DNA of 64,000 nt from Mesorhizobium sp. M1C.F.Ca.ET.210.01.1.1 (lineage in GTDB: Bacteria > Pseudomonadota > Alphaproteobacteria > Rhizobiales > Rhizobiaceae), in assembly GCF_004791585.1 (NCBI RefSeq), contig NZ_SRUU01000014.1, forward strand, positions 1-64,000, in the 5' to 3' direction. Shown piece by piece: positions 8,842 through 17,351 of this stretch. Position numbers and translations under genes: made by a program. The notes beneath the pieces are model-generated. The model worked only from the letters and a program-made list of their open reading frames with translations. It did not search any database and was not told the DNA's origin. Within the stretch, counting starts at the first letter, position 1, and the number at the start of each line of letters is the position of its first letter.

Positions 8842-9906
8842 TCACACCCAGCCGGAGAGCTCGCGCCGCGCCAGCGCTTCGATCACCGCCATGCCTTCGG
8901 CGCTGTCGTTGAGGCAAGGGATGTGCGCGAAGTTCTTGCCGCCGGCATGGTGGAAGGTCTCGGCGGCTTCGCGGCCGATCTCGTCCAGCGTCTCGATGCA
9001 GTCGACGGAAAAACCCGGATTGACCACCGCGATCGACTTGACGCCGTCCTTAGCCAGCTTCTCGACGGTGACGTCGGTGTAGGGCTGCAGCCATTCCTGC
9101 GCGCCGAAGCGCGACTGGAAGGTGGTGATGAGCTTCTCCTCGTCCCAGCCGAGCCTGGCGCGCAGCAGCCGCGTCGTCGCCAGGCAATGCGTCTGATAAG
9201 GGTCGCCCTTGTCGGAATAAGGTTTTGGAATGCCGTGGTAGGAGGTGATGACCACCTCCGGTACGAAGTCGAGCGTCGCCAGATTCTGCTCGATCGAACG
9301 GGCGAGCGCCTCGATATAGACCGGCTCGTCGTAATAGGGCGGCACGCTGCGGATCGCCGGCGCATGCCTGATCTTCATCAGCGCGCGGAACAGTTGGTCG
9401 TTGGCGGTGGCTGTCGTTGTCGCCGAATATTGCGGGTAGAGCGGAAAGGTGAGGATGCGCTCGCAACCTTGCTCGGCCAGCCGTTGAGCGACGCTTGCCG
9501 TCGAGGGATTGCCGTAGCGCATCGCCCAGTCGACCACGACGTTCGGCAGGTCGCCAAGCGCGCCTGCCAGCTTCTCGGCCTGGGAGCGCGTGAAGGTGCG
9601 CAGCGGCGACTCGTTCTGCTCCTGGTTCCAGATCCTGGCGTAGTTGGCGCCGGACTTTTTCGGCCGCGTGGTGAGAACCAGTCCATAGAGGATCGGATAC
9701 CAGATCGCCTTGTTGAGCTCGATGACGCGCGGATCGGAGAGGAATTCCCTCAGATAGCGCCACATCGGCTTGAAGTCGGTGCCGTCGGGTGTGCCGAGAT
9801 TGATCAGCATGATGCCGATCTTGCCCGCCTTCACCGGCGCAGCATCGGCGGACAGCGGACCGACGGCCTTTGCGGCCTTGGCATCGGCAGAGTTGGCAGG
9901 CGTCAT
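8842..9906 (-). CDS. hemH: ferrochelatase
   Basis: A 354-residue enzyme that inserts Fe2+ into protoporphyrin IX, the last step of heme synthesis. The signature IGIMLINLGTPDG opens the domain (about 30), and the metal-binding His224 is in ITSYHGIPKPY. CNDSAEGM and the C-terminal helix are present. The ATG at 9906 follows GGAGA; the frame stays open to 9975, but the extra 23 residues have no ribosome site. The about 28-residue Ala-rich N-terminal leader is longer than in enteric HemH. Confidence 0.95.
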   Translation of the reverse strand: MTPANSADAKAAKAVGPLSADAAPVKAGKIGIMLINLGTPDGTDFKPMWRYLREFLSDPRVIELNKAIWYPILYGLVLTTRPKKSGANYARIWNQEQNESPLRTFTRSQAEKLAGALGDLPNVVVDWAMRYGNPSTASVAQRLAEQGCERILTFPLYPQYSATTTATANDQLFRALMKIRHAPAIRSVPPYYDEPVYIEALARSIEQNLATLDFVPEVVITSYHGIPKPYSDKGDPYQTHCLATTRLLRARLGWDEEKLITTFQSRFGAQEWLQPYTDVTVEKLAKDGVKSIAVVNPGFSVDCIETLDEIGREAAETFHHAGGKNFAHIPCLNDSAEGMAVIEALARRELSGWV

Positions 9907-10002
9907 AGACAGTCTCCGGTAGCGCCGCGAAACTAGCGATGCCCTGCCGGTTTTCAATGCCGCGTCTGGCCGCACCTTATCGCGTTTGCACCTGAAAACG
10001 GA

Positions 10003-10030
10003 ACACCCGCCCGGTTTCCCGGGCGGGTGC
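10003..10030 (-). terminator. rho-independent terminator after the 5'-nucleotidase gene
   Basis: An 11-bp stem CACCCGCCCGG/CCGGGCGGGTG (10004-10014 with 10019-10029) with a 4-base loop lies 24 bases beyond the minus-strand stop. On that strand it is followed by TTCCGTTTTC, a moderate T-tract. Confidence 0.65.
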
Positions 10031-10053
10031 CGTGAATTCCCGGGGGGAAGGAT

Positions 10054-12129
10054 TTACTTCGCGGCCGGCGGAATGGTCAGCGTCGCGCCGAGCGGCAGGC
10101 GGCGCGGCCTGTAGTCCTTGTTGGCCTCGGAGATCAGCTTCCATTTGCTGCCGTCGCCATAGTTCTTCTTGGCCAGGTCCCAGTAGGTGTCGCCGGCGGC
10201 GATCACATGGCTGGTTTCTGGGCTGGTCGCGGCCGGCTTGGCCTCGGCAGGCGCTGTCTCGGCCGGCTTGGCCGGTTCGGCCGCGGGGGCACTCGTCGCA
10301 GGGGCAGCCTCGGCAGGTTTCGCCGCCTCCGAGGTTGCCGTCTCGGTCGGAACGGTCGGCGGCGTGCCGGCGATATCGCCGGAATTGGACGGCAGAGCCG
10401 GCATTGCGGTCTCGGCGGCATTGGGCGCCGTCTCGGCCGGTTTGGCGGGCTCGGGCGCCGGCGCGGTTGCTGCGGGAGCGGTCTCGGCGGGCTTTGCTGG
10501 CTCCGCTGCCGCCACCGTCGCGCCAATCTCGGTGATGCGGCCATCGAGCTTCGGCGTGTAAGGCCGGTGCGCGCCGAGATAGTCGGCCACCACCTGCTCC
10601 AGGCCCGGGCCGTAGTCATAGGCGTCGGTGGCCTTTTCGGCGAAGACCTTGTAGCCGTCGCCGCCCTGGCGGACATAGTTGTTGGTGGCGACGAGATATT
10701 GCTTGTCCGGATTGATCGGCGCCCAGGCGCCGTTCTCCATCACCTCGACCGATTTGACGCGGCCGGCATTGGGCGCGACCGACTTGTCGAAGGCGTATTT
10801 AAGGCCGGCCACCTGCGGGAAACGGCCGGCGCCGTCCTCGATCTGGCTGAGGCCGTTTTCGAGGCCGGCGACCAGATCCTTGCCGGAGATCTTGAACGTC
10901 GCCAGCGTATTCTGGAACGGCAGCACCGTCAGCACCTCGCCCATGGTCACGGTGCCCTGGTCGATGGAGGCGCGCAGGCCGCCGCCATTCGAGATGACGA
11001 TCTCGACGCCCTGGCCCTTGACGCGATCGAGGATGGCGTCCGAGACGAGATTGCCCATCTCGCATTCGCGGGCGCGGCAATTCTCGCGGCTGCCGTCGAT
11101 GGCCTTGGTGGTCTCGGCGACCTCCTTGTTCTTCAGTGCCTCGATCGGCGCGCCAAGCTCCTTGATGCGGGCGAGAACGGCGGGATCGGGGGTGATCGAC
11201 TTGTCTAGATAGATCGGATCGCCGCTCGCTTCCTTGACGACGCCGTTGTCGTCGAACACCACCTTGAACTCGCCGAGATATTTCGAATAGGACGCCGCCT
11301 GCACGACGGGCACCTTGTAGCCGTCCGGGTTGTCGACCATCGTCGGATAGGGGCCCGCCGCCTTCGGGTCGGTGTTCGACAAAAGCGTGTGGCTGTGCCC
11401 GCCCACCACCACGTCGACGCCGGGGATTTTCGCGATGACATCGCGCTCGCGGTTGTAGCCGATATGGGTTACCGCGATGATCTTGTTGATGCCCTCTCCC
11501 TTGAGTTTCTCGACTTCGGCGGTGATCGACTTGACGTCGTCCGCGATGGCGACGTTGGGGCCGGGCGAGGCGAGTTCCGGCGTGTCGTTGGTGACGGCGC
11601 CGACGATGCCGATCTTCTGGCCGCCGACCTCGACCACGATCGACGGCTTGAACTTGCCGTTGGCGCCGGACTTGTCGTTGGGCATGACATTGGCGCTGAC
11701 GATCGGGAACTTCGCCTTGTCGAGGTAAGGCACCAGCGCGCTCTCGCCGTCGTCGAATTCGTGATTGCCGAGCGTCACCGCGTCGGGCCTCATCTGATTG
11801 AGGAATTCCTCCTCAGCCGCACCCTTGTATGTGATGTAGAACAGCGATCCCTGGAAGCTGTCGCCGGCATTGAGCAGCAGCACGTTCTGGCCTTCGAGCT
11901 TCTTGCGCTCCTGCGCGATCGCGGTGATCAGCCGGCCCGCGCCGCCGATGCATTCGCCCTTGGTTTCCTCCTCGGCGGAACAGGTGGACTCATATTTGTT
12001 GTTGCCTTCGATGCGGCTGTGCCAATCGTTGAAATGCAGGATGTTCAGCGTGTAGTCGGCAAAGGAGGTTCCGGCCGAGAGGCCAAGCGTAGAGGCAGAC
12101 AGGGCTAGAATGGCGGCAATCTTCTTCAT
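10054..12129 (-). CDS. 5'-nucleotidase/UshA-type metallophosphatase with C-terminal LysM domain
   Basis: A 691-residue periplasmic enzyme expected to hydrolyse nucleotides or nucleotide sugars with two divalent metals. It has a signal peptide (1-24), a calcineurin-like core with D35 and H37 in ILHFNDWHSRIE, then NAGDSFQG, GNHEFDDGE and GGHSHTLL, and a 5'-nucleotidase C-terminal domain with NGGGLRASI and NNYVRQGGDGY. A Pro/Ala/Glu-rich linker (about 530-635) leads to a LysM module (about 637-689, IAAGDTYWDLAKKNYGDGSKW), which should bind peptidoglycan. The LysM tail is unusual for UshA. Ribosome site GGGAGA. Confidence 0.92.
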   Translation of the reverse strand: MKKIAAILALSASTLGLSAGTSFADYTLNILHFNDWHSRIEGNNKYESTCSAEEETKGECIGGAGRLITAIAQERKKLEGQNVLLLNAGDSFQGSLFYITYKGAAEEEFLNQMRPDAVTLGNHEFDDGESALVPYLDKAKFPIVSANVMPNDKSGANGKFKPSIVVEVGGQKIGIVGAVTNDTPELASPGPNVAIADDVKSITAEVEKLKGEGINKIIAVTHIGYNRERDVIAKIPGVDVVVGGHSHTLLSNTDPKAAGPYPTMVDNPDGYKVPVVQAASYSKYLGEFKVVFDDNGVVKEASGDPIYLDKSITPDPAVLARIKELGAPIEALKNKEVAETTKAIDGSRENCRARECEMGNLVSDAILDRVKGQGVEIVISNGGGLRASIDQGTVTMGEVLTVLPFQNTLATFKISGKDLVAGLENGLSQIEDGAGRFPQVAGLKYAFDKSVAPNAGRVKSVEVMENGAWAPINPDKQYLVATNNYVRQGGDGYKVFAEKATDAYDYGPGLEQVVADYLGAHRPYTPKLDGRITEIGATVAAAEPAKPAETAPAATAPAPEPAKPAETAPNAAETAMPALPSNSGDIAGTPPTVPTETATSEAAKPAEAAPATSAPAAEPAKPAETAPAEAKPAATSPETSHVIAAGDTYWDLAKKNYGDGSKWKLISEANKDYRPRRLPLGATLTIPPAAK

Positions 12130-12264
12130 CTTCGTCTCCCGGATGAGCTGACCTGAACTGCTTAAAGCCCTGGCTTGACTGGAACATAACAGCCAGCTTT
12201 TCCGGCATGTTCACATCGCGTTTTGGCCGATGCAAGCAGAAATCGGGAGGAGGTTTGCCGGCAC

Positions 12265-12294
12265 AAAAAAGGACGGCGGCCCGCGCCGCCGTCC
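12265..12294 (-). terminator. rho-independent terminator after omp10
   Basis: A 10-bp stem GGACGGCGGC/GCCGCCGTCC (12271-12280 with 12285-12294) is followed on the minus strand by six T residues. It lies 28 bases beyond the omp10 stop. Confidence 0.92.
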
Positions 12295-12321
12295 TCAGCA
12301 AGATGGTGTATCCGCTTGCGC

Positions 12322-12693
12322 TCAGGCCCGGCGGGTCAGCACGAAATTCTGGCCGCTGGCGCTGGTGCAGTTGAGCTGGCTGGTCGAGACCATCAGGCAA
12401 TTGAAGCTGACCGGTGTCTGGCGGATCAGCGAGGTGCCGTGGATCTCGACCGAGGTCGGGCCGGTCATGGTGTAGCTGCCTTCGGACAGCTTCTGGCCGG
12501 TATCGGTCGCGACGGTGGTGAAGCTGCCGGCCATGAAGGTCGACAGGCCGGTGCCCTTGGCGTCGATCCAGTTGCCCTCGACGCCCTTGGGAGCCGCTGC
12601 GATGGGCTCGGAAGGGCCGGTGGTGGTGCAGGCGGCAGCGGCCAGAAGGCTTGCCGCGGCGCCCGCCGAAAGCAATTTGCGCGCAATGGTCAT
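12322..12693 (-). CDS. omp10: Omp10-type outer-membrane lipoprotein
   Basis: A 123-residue lipoprotein resembling Brucella Omp10. The signal peptide ends in LLAAAAC with Cys22 as lipid acceptor, then TTTGPSEPIAAAPKG. The mature part has the family features GVEGNWIDAKG, a Tyr-containing SEGSYTMTGPTSVEI, two Cys residues that could pair (FNCLMV and LNCTSA), and the ending NFVLTRRA. The fold is probably the small AprI/Inh-like beta-barrel. The ATG at 12693 follows GAGAGGAGAGG; upstream open frame to 12804 runs into repeat DNA. Single gene with its own terminator. Confidence 0.88.
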   Translation of the reverse strand: MTIARKLLSAGAAASLLAAAACTTTGPSEPIAAAPKGVEGNWIDAKGTGLSTFMAGSFTTVATDTGQKLSEGSYTMTGPTSVEIHGTSLIRQTPVSFNCLMVSTSQLNCTSASGQNFVLTRRA

Positions 12694-12720
12694 TTGAAAA
12701 TCCTCTCCTCTCGCATCGGC

Positions 12721-12812
12721 CCGAAAATCGGTTTCGATTTTCGGCAGGCACGACGCGTCCATTCGAAGTGCTAGAGCGTAGCTTGTGCCTCCGAATGGAC
12801 GCACGCCGCTCT
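12721..12812. repeat. cluster of nested palindromic repeats (family D) upstream of omp10
   Basis: Three nested or overlapping inverted repeats are visible: CCGAAAATCG/CGATTTTCGG (12721-12730 with 12735-12744, perfect 10 bp), CGTCCATTCG/CGAATGGACG (12755-12764 with 12792-12801), and AGAGCG/CGCTCT (12773-12778 with 12807-12812). The 13-mer GAGCGTAGCTTGT in it recurs at 51590. It separates omp10 from the homospermidine synthase gene. Confidence 0.75.
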
Positions 12813-12826
12813 GGGCCGCCCGTCTT

Positions 12827-12851
12827 CAATCGCCCGATTTCCGGGCGATTG
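12827..12851. other. stem-loop downstream of the homospermidine synthase gene
   Basis: CAATCGCCC/GGGCGATTG is a perfect 9-bp stem with a 7-base loop, 30 bases past the minus-strand stop at 12881. No T-tract follows, so termination is possible but not shown. Confidence 0.45.
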
Positions 12852-12880
12852 CAAGGTGGGGACGGCGGTGGACCTGGCTG

Positions 12881-14326
12881 CTATCGCACCAGGATGTTGC
12901 GGAACTGCCACGGGTCGTCCCGATCCAGATCCTCGGGGAAGAGGCCTGGACGGTTATCGAGCGGCGTCCAGTCGGTGTAATAACCCCTGACCGGCCCGAG
13001 ATAGGGAAACTGCACGTCCAGGCAGCGCCTGAAATCCATCTCGTCGGCCTCGACGATGCCCGCCATCGGATTTTCCAGCGCCCAGACCATGCCGGCCAGC
13101 ACTGCCGAGGTAACCTGCAGGCCGGTGGCGTTCTGGTAGGGCGCCAGCTTGCGCGCCTCGGCCAGCGACAGCTGCGAGCCGTACCAGTAGGCGTTCTTGT
13201 CGTGGCCGTAGAGCAGCACGCCGAGCTCATCGACGCCGTCGACCAGCTCGTTCTCATCGAGCACATGGTGGACGGGCTGCGCCTTGCCGGCGGCCCCGAA
13301 CATCTCGTGCAGCGACAGCACCGCGTCATTGCAGGGGTGGTAAGCATAGTGGCAGGTGGGGCGGTACTGCACCTTCCCCTTCTTGCCGCGCAGGGTGAAG
13401 AAATCGGCGATCGAGATGGCCTCGTTATGGGTCACCAGGAAGCCGTATTGCTCACCCGGCGTCGGGCACCAGCTGCGCACGCGGGTGTTGGCGCCGGGCT
13501 GCTCCAGAAAGATCGCCGCCTGCGAGCCGTGCTTGTGCTTCCTGCCGTTTTTCGGCATCCAGTTCTCATGCGTGCCCCAGCCGAGCTCGGCCGGCTGCAG
13601 ACCTTCCGAGATGAAGCCTTCGACCGACCAGGTGTTCCAGAACACGTCCATCGGCTTCGGCTTCTTGGTGCGCTGGGTATCGCGCTCGGCGATGTGGATG
13701 CCCTTGACGCCGGCCTTCTTCATCAACTTGGCCCAACCTTCGCGGTCGTGCTCCGCCGGCACGACAAATTCGAGCCCGAGATCGGTGGCGAGATTGACCA
13801 GCGCCTGCTTGACGAACCACGAGACCATGCCCGGATTGGCGCCGCAGCAGGAGATCGCTGTGGTGCCGCCGGGCCCTTTCTCCTTCTCCTGGCGCACGCT
13901 TTCGCGCAGCGCATAGTTGGTGCGCGAGGCGTTGTCGGCCGTTTCGTCGAAGTAGAAGCCGAGCCACGGCTCGACCACGGTGTCGATATAGAGCACGCCG
14001 AGCTTGCGGCAGAGCTTCATCAATTCGAGCGAGGAGGTGTCGACCGACAGGTTGACGCACATGCCCTGACCGCCGCCGTTGGTGAGAAGCGGAGTTAACA
14101 GCTTCTTGTAGTTCTTCTTGGTCACCGCGTCCTGGACGAAGGTGATGCCGCGCTCGTCGAGCAGCTTGCGGTCGGTGTCGCGCGGGTCGATGACGGCCAT
14201 GCGCGACTTGTCGAACTTGAAATGGCGTTCGATCAGCGGCAGCGTTCCCCGTCCGATCGAGCCGAAGCCGATCATCACGACAGGGCCGGTGATTTCACCG
14301 TAAACGGGCCAGTTTTCATTCGCCAT
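12881..14326 (-). CDS. hss: homospermidine synthase
   Basis: A 481-residue NAD-dependent enzyme that joins two putrescines (or putrescine and spermidine) into sym-homospermidine, the major long polyamine of many rhizobia. The Rossmann motif VVMIGFGSIGRGTLPLI is at the N-terminus, followed by AVIDPRDTDRK, the catalytic-region SCCGANPGMVSWFVKQAL, and CPTPGEQYGFLVTHNE. The length and order match bacterial Hss of the saccharopine dehydrogenase superfamily. The ATG at 14326 is preceded by AGGAG; the frame is open to 14383. It works downstream of the ornithine decarboxylase at 40030. Confidence 0.95.
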   Translation of the reverse strand: MANENWPVYGEITGPVVMIGFGSIGRGTLPLIERHFKFDKSRMAVIDPRDTDRKLLDERGITFVQDAVTKKNYKKLLTPLLTNGGGQGMCVNLSVDTSSLELMKLCRKLGVLYIDTVVEPWLGFYFDETADNASRTNYALRESVRQEKEKGPGGTTAISCCGANPGMVSWFVKQALVNLATDLGLEFVVPAEHDREGWAKLMKKAGVKGIHIAERDTQRTKKPKPMDVFWNTWSVEGFISEGLQPAELGWGTHENWMPKNGRKHKHGSQAAIFLEQPGANTRVRSWCPTPGEQYGFLVTHNEAISIADFFTLRGKKGKVQYRPTCHYAYHPCNDAVLSLHEMFGAAGKAQPVHHVLDENELVDGVDELGVLLYGHDKNAYWYGSQLSLAEARKLAPYQNATGLQVTSAVLAGMVWALENPMAGIVEADEMDFRRCLDVQFPYLGPVRGYYTDWTPLDNRPGLFPEDLDRDDPWQFRNILVR

Positions 14327-14357
14327 TTTTTCGGACACTCCTAAAAATACAGGGAAA

Positions 14358-14377
14358 GCCCGGCGTTTCCGCCGGGC
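14358..14377 (-). terminator. stem-loop terminator of the pabB operon
   Basis: GCCCGGCG/CGCCGGGC (8 bp, 4-base loop) lies 80 bases after the DUF3445 stop and just before the homospermidine synthase ribosome site. On the minus strand it is followed by TTTCCCTGTATTTTT, a broken T-tract. Confidence 0.65.
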
Positions 14378-14457
14378 AGCCAAGCGCTACACCACAGATC
14401 ATTGTCATAAACCAGTGAAAAGAGCCAACCGCCGGCCAAGCCGGTTTGGCGATGTGG

Positions 14458-15399
14458 TTAAGCTGCTTTGGCCATGCCGTCGAGGAAGGCAACCAGCCGA
14501 TCGCGGTCAGCCGTCAGGCCCTTGTAATCAAGCTGCGCCTGGTCAAGAGCGTTGAGCTGCTCGGCGAAAGAGGCTGCAAGCGTCGCCCTGCCGGGGTGCC
14601 GGGCGAGCACAGCCAGCGGATCGAGATGGATGCGGATGGTGAACAGGATATCGCGCGAGACCGGCAGCTTGCGCAGCGTCTGGCGCTCGACGCGGATGAA
14701 GGCATGGGCGTTGATATCGCCGTCCGGAAAGCGCGTCGGGCGGCTGGTGGCGCGGTCCATGCGCTCCCCGTTGGAGAGCGGATGATAGAGCGCGTCGCCC
14801 GCCTGGATCGACCAGTTGAAGCGTTCGACCGCCTGGCCTTGCAGACCGTCGAACATCCGGTTGATGACCTCGGCGGGCCGGGTGCCGGGGCCGAAGCCGG
14901 GCACCGGCGCGTGGATGCGTTGCAGCGGCTTGCCGAATTTTTCCTGGAGCGACCATGACGAGGGGAAGCAGAGCGAACCGGCGGCGAGCCGCCAGCCGTC
15001 ATCGCCCCGGCGCATCAGGATCAGGTCTTCCTGGACGAGCAGCGATGCTCTTGCCAATGGTGCTTCGCGCAATGCGGCGGGCAGCCTGTGGACCGCCGCG
15101 TCCAGACCGACCACCTCGACATCCGAGCCGCTGCTGCGATGGGTGGCGGAATGCTTCGCTGCAAGATGCGCGACAAGCAGGTCGAGCACCTCGCGCTGCG
15201 CGTCGCGGGTGCCATGTTCCTCGACAAAGACCTTTTCCGGGATCTTCGCGTAAAGCCGCTGCTTCTCGGCGAGATGCGGCAAAAGGAATCCGTCGAGCTC
15301 AATCCAGCGATCGAGTTCGAGCGGCTTCAGCCCGATGGTGAAGAGCTTCGAGGACCCGTCATAGGGCGTGTGGGTCGGGGTCGGCTGGCGAACGGTCAT
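14458..15399 (-). CDS. DUF3445 protein (heme-dependent oxidative N-demethylase-like)
   Basis: A 313-residue protein of the DUF3445 family, whose characterised fungal and bacterial relatives are heme-dependent oxidative N-demethylases or their alpha subunits. Family features are TIGLKPLELDRWIELD near the N-terminus, LCFPSSWSLQEKFGKPL and IHAPVPGF in the middle, and FTIRIHLDPLAVLARH near the end. The substrate here is unknown. It is the last gene of an operon with pabB and the class IV aminotransferase, 37 bases behind the latter. No strong ribosome site is seen. Confidence 0.82.
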   Translation of the reverse strand: MTVRQPTPTHTPYDGSSKLFTIGLKPLELDRWIELDGFLLPHLAEKQRLYAKIPEKVFVEEHGTRDAQREVLDLLVAHLAAKHSATHRSSGSDVEVVGLDAAVHRLPAALREAPLARASLLVQEDLILMRRGDDGWRLAAGSLCFPSSWSLQEKFGKPLQRIHAPVPGFGPGTRPAEVINRMFDGLQGQAVERFNWSIQAGDALYHPLSNGERMDRATSRPTRFPDGDINAHAFIRVERQTLRKLPVSRDILFTIRIHLDPLAVLARHPGRATLAASFAEQLNALDQAQLDYKGLTADRDRLVAFLDGMAKAA

Positions 15400-15436
15400 G
15401 CTTTCATCAAACAGAAAATGGCCGGCGGCTCCAGTG

Positions 15437-16099
15437 TCAGGCCAGTCGCGCCGGGATCAGCCCGCGCAGTGAATTGCCGACGAAGATCGCCTTCGCGGAT
15501 TTGAGATCGTTGAAGGTGTAGATCGCTTCCACGGCGCGGCCTTCGTCCAGAAGCTGGGCTCGCAGTACTCCAGGCAGCAGGCCGCAGTGGAGCCGAGGTG
15601 TGGCGAGCACACCGTCGCCGAAGTCGGCGAAGAGATTGGTGATCGTGCCTTCGCAGAGCTCGCCGCGTTCGTTGGCGAGCAGCACCTCGTCGGCGCGGGT
15701 GGCGAGGTACTCGGCACGCGCCCGCTGGTAGGTGTCGCGGCGGCTGGTCTTGTGGCGCAAAAGCATGTCGCCGGAATCGAGCCGGACCCGCGCCAGCTGC
15801 AGCCGCCACACCTTGTCTGCAGGAAACGGTTCATAAGGCTGCGCCGCGGCCGTCGCCTCGCCGTTGCGCTGCAGGGCGAGGCGCGTGCGCAGCGCGGTCC
15901 GCTGTCCGCCGACAGTGGTCATCAGCACTTCGCCGATCCGTTGCGGGTCGCAGGCAAAGCCTAGTTCCGCGGCGGAAGCGTAAAGCCGCGCAAGGTGACG
16001 GTCGAAGCGCAGGAAGCCCGAGCCCGGTTCCCAGCGCATCGTCTCGATCAGTTCGAAGTCGGCACGGTTCCCGTCGCGAAGCGCGCTTTCAGAAGACAC
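15437..16099 (-). CDS. pabC: class IV aminotransferase, probable 4-amino-4-deoxychorismate lyase
   Basis: A 220-residue PLP enzyme of fold type IV that would split aminodeoxychorismate to p-aminobenzoate and pyruvate. Family features are IETMRWEPGSGFLRF, the Lys-containing LLRHKTSRRDTYQRA, NERGELCEGTITNLFA and the substrate-loop LHCGLLPGVLR. There is no ATG at the expected position. A GTG at 16099 has GAGGAGG about ten bases upstream and gives a 52-base overlap with pabB; the first ATG (16039) would cut into the conserved N-terminus. Overlap with pabB suggests translational coupling. Confidence 0.82.
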   Translation of the reverse strand: MSSESALRDGNRADFELIETMRWEPGSGFLRFDRHLARLYASAAELGFACDPQRIGEVLMTTVGGQRTALRTRLALQRNGEATAAAQPYEPFPADKVWRLQLARVRLDSGDMLLRHKTSRRDTYQRARAEYLATRADEVLLANERGELCEGTITNLFADFGDGVLATPRLHCGLLPGVLRAQLLDEGRAVEAIYTFNDLKSAKAIFVGNSLRGLIPARLA

Positions 16100-17193
16100 T
16101 CCCGATACTCCTCCTCGGCGGTGGAATCGAAGACGACGCCGCCGCCGACATTGTAGACGGCCTCGCCATCGGCAAAGAGCGAAATGGTGCGGATCGCCAC
16201 CGAAAAGCGCATCGTGCCGCCAGGCGCTACCCAGCCTATGGCGCCGCAATAGACGTCGCGCGGCGTGGCTTCCAGATCGTGCAGGATCTCCATGGCGCGG
16301 ATCTTCGGCGCGCCGGTGATCGAGCCGCAAGGGAAGAGCGCGGCAAAGATCTGGCGGATGCCGATGTCCGGCAGGAGTTTTGCCCGCACCCGGCTCACCA
16401 TCTGGTGCACGGTCGGATAGGTCTCGATGCGGAACAGTTCCGGGACCTCCAGCGTGCCGACCTCGCTGATCAGCGAGATGTCATTGCGCAACAGATCGAC
16501 GATCATGCGGTTCTCGGCCTGGTTCTTCTCGTCGTTGCGCAGGAACGCCTTCAGCCGCGCGTCCTCGGCCCTGGTCGCGCCGCGCGGCGCCGTGCCCTTC
16601 ATCGGATGCGTCTCGATCATGCGGTCGGCACCGATTTCGAAGAAAAGTTCCGGCGAGCGCGACAGCACGATCGGATCGCCGAGCGCAATGAGCGCGCCGT
16701 ATTTCACCGGCTGACGCCCGGTCAGCGCGTCGAAGGCGGCAAGCGGATCGCCGGACCATTGCGCGTGGACCGGAAAGGTCAGGTTGCCTTGGTAGCAGTC
16801 GCCCTTGCGGATATGGTCATGGAGGCGCGCGAAGCGGACGGCATAGTCCCCGGCGGACCATCCAGCCCTGGCGTCGAAGATCGGGCCGTTGCTGGCGTGG
16901 CCCGAATTCTGCGGCACGGCCTGTTCGAGCGGCGCATCGAAGACGCCGAGACAGATCAGCGGCGCGCGGCGGCCCTCGGGCAGCAAGGGCACCAGCTTCG
17001 GCTCGAGCAGATAACCGGCCTCGTAGGAGAAATAGCCAGCCAGCCATTTGCCGGCGTCGGAGCAGGCTTGAGCCGCTTCGAGCGCCGGCGCGAACTCGTC
17101 CGCGCTGCGCGCGACGATCATCTCGCGCGGCCTGTCGAAGACGAGCTGCCTGCCGGTCTCGTCGTTGCGGAAGATGGCGGAAGGCAGGGACAT
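16048..17193 (-). CDS. pabB: aminodeoxychorismate synthase component I
   Basis: A 381-residue chorismate-binding enzyme that aminates chorismate on the route to p-aminobenzoate and folate. The C-terminal chorismate domain has LSRSPELFFEIG, THPMKGTAPRG, LLRNDISLISE, the active-site GSITGAPKIRAMEIL and YCGAIGWVAPGG. The N-terminal about 110 residues are shorter than in E. coli PabB, as is common for this clade. No separate glutaminase subunit (pabA) is adjacent. Ribosome site GAGG. Confidence 0.92.
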   Translation of the reverse strand: MSLPSAIFRNDETGRQLVFDRPREMIVARSADEFAPALEAAQACSDAGKWLAGYFSYEAGYLLEPKLVPLLPEGRRAPLICLGVFDAPLEQAVPQNSGHASNGPIFDARAGWSAGDYAVRFARLHDHIRKGDCYQGNLTFPVHAQWSGDPLAAFDALTGRQPVKYGALIALGDPIVLSRSPELFFEIGADRMIETHPMKGTAPRGATRAEDARLKAFLRNDEKNQAENRMIVDLLRNDISLISEVGTLEVPELFRIETYPTVHQMVSRVRAKLLPDIGIRQIFAALFPCGSITGAPKIRAMEILHDLEATPRDVYCGAIGWVAPGGTMRFSVAIRTISLFADGEAVYNVGGGVVFDSTAEEEYRECLLKARFATGTVPTSN

Positions 17194-17300
17194 AAGCCTC
17201 GGATGCGGTCGATTAAGCGGATGGCTCTATATGGGGGCTGGGGCAGGCGCAATCGAGGGAACGGCGTCAGGCGGCGCAAAGGCGTCTGGCCCAAGAGAAA

Positions 17301-17325
17301 GGCGGCGTCCGCAACGGGCGCCGCC
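17301..17325 (-). terminator. stem-loop downstream of the helix-hairpin-helix gene
   Basis: GGCGGCGTCC/GGGCGCCGCC (10 bp with one G-T pair, 5-base loop) lies 26 bases beyond the minus-strand stop. It is followed by TTTCTCTTGG, a weak T-tract. Confidence 0.55.
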
Positions 17326-17351
17326 GTGCACTGGCCGTTGCCGAGGCGGGA

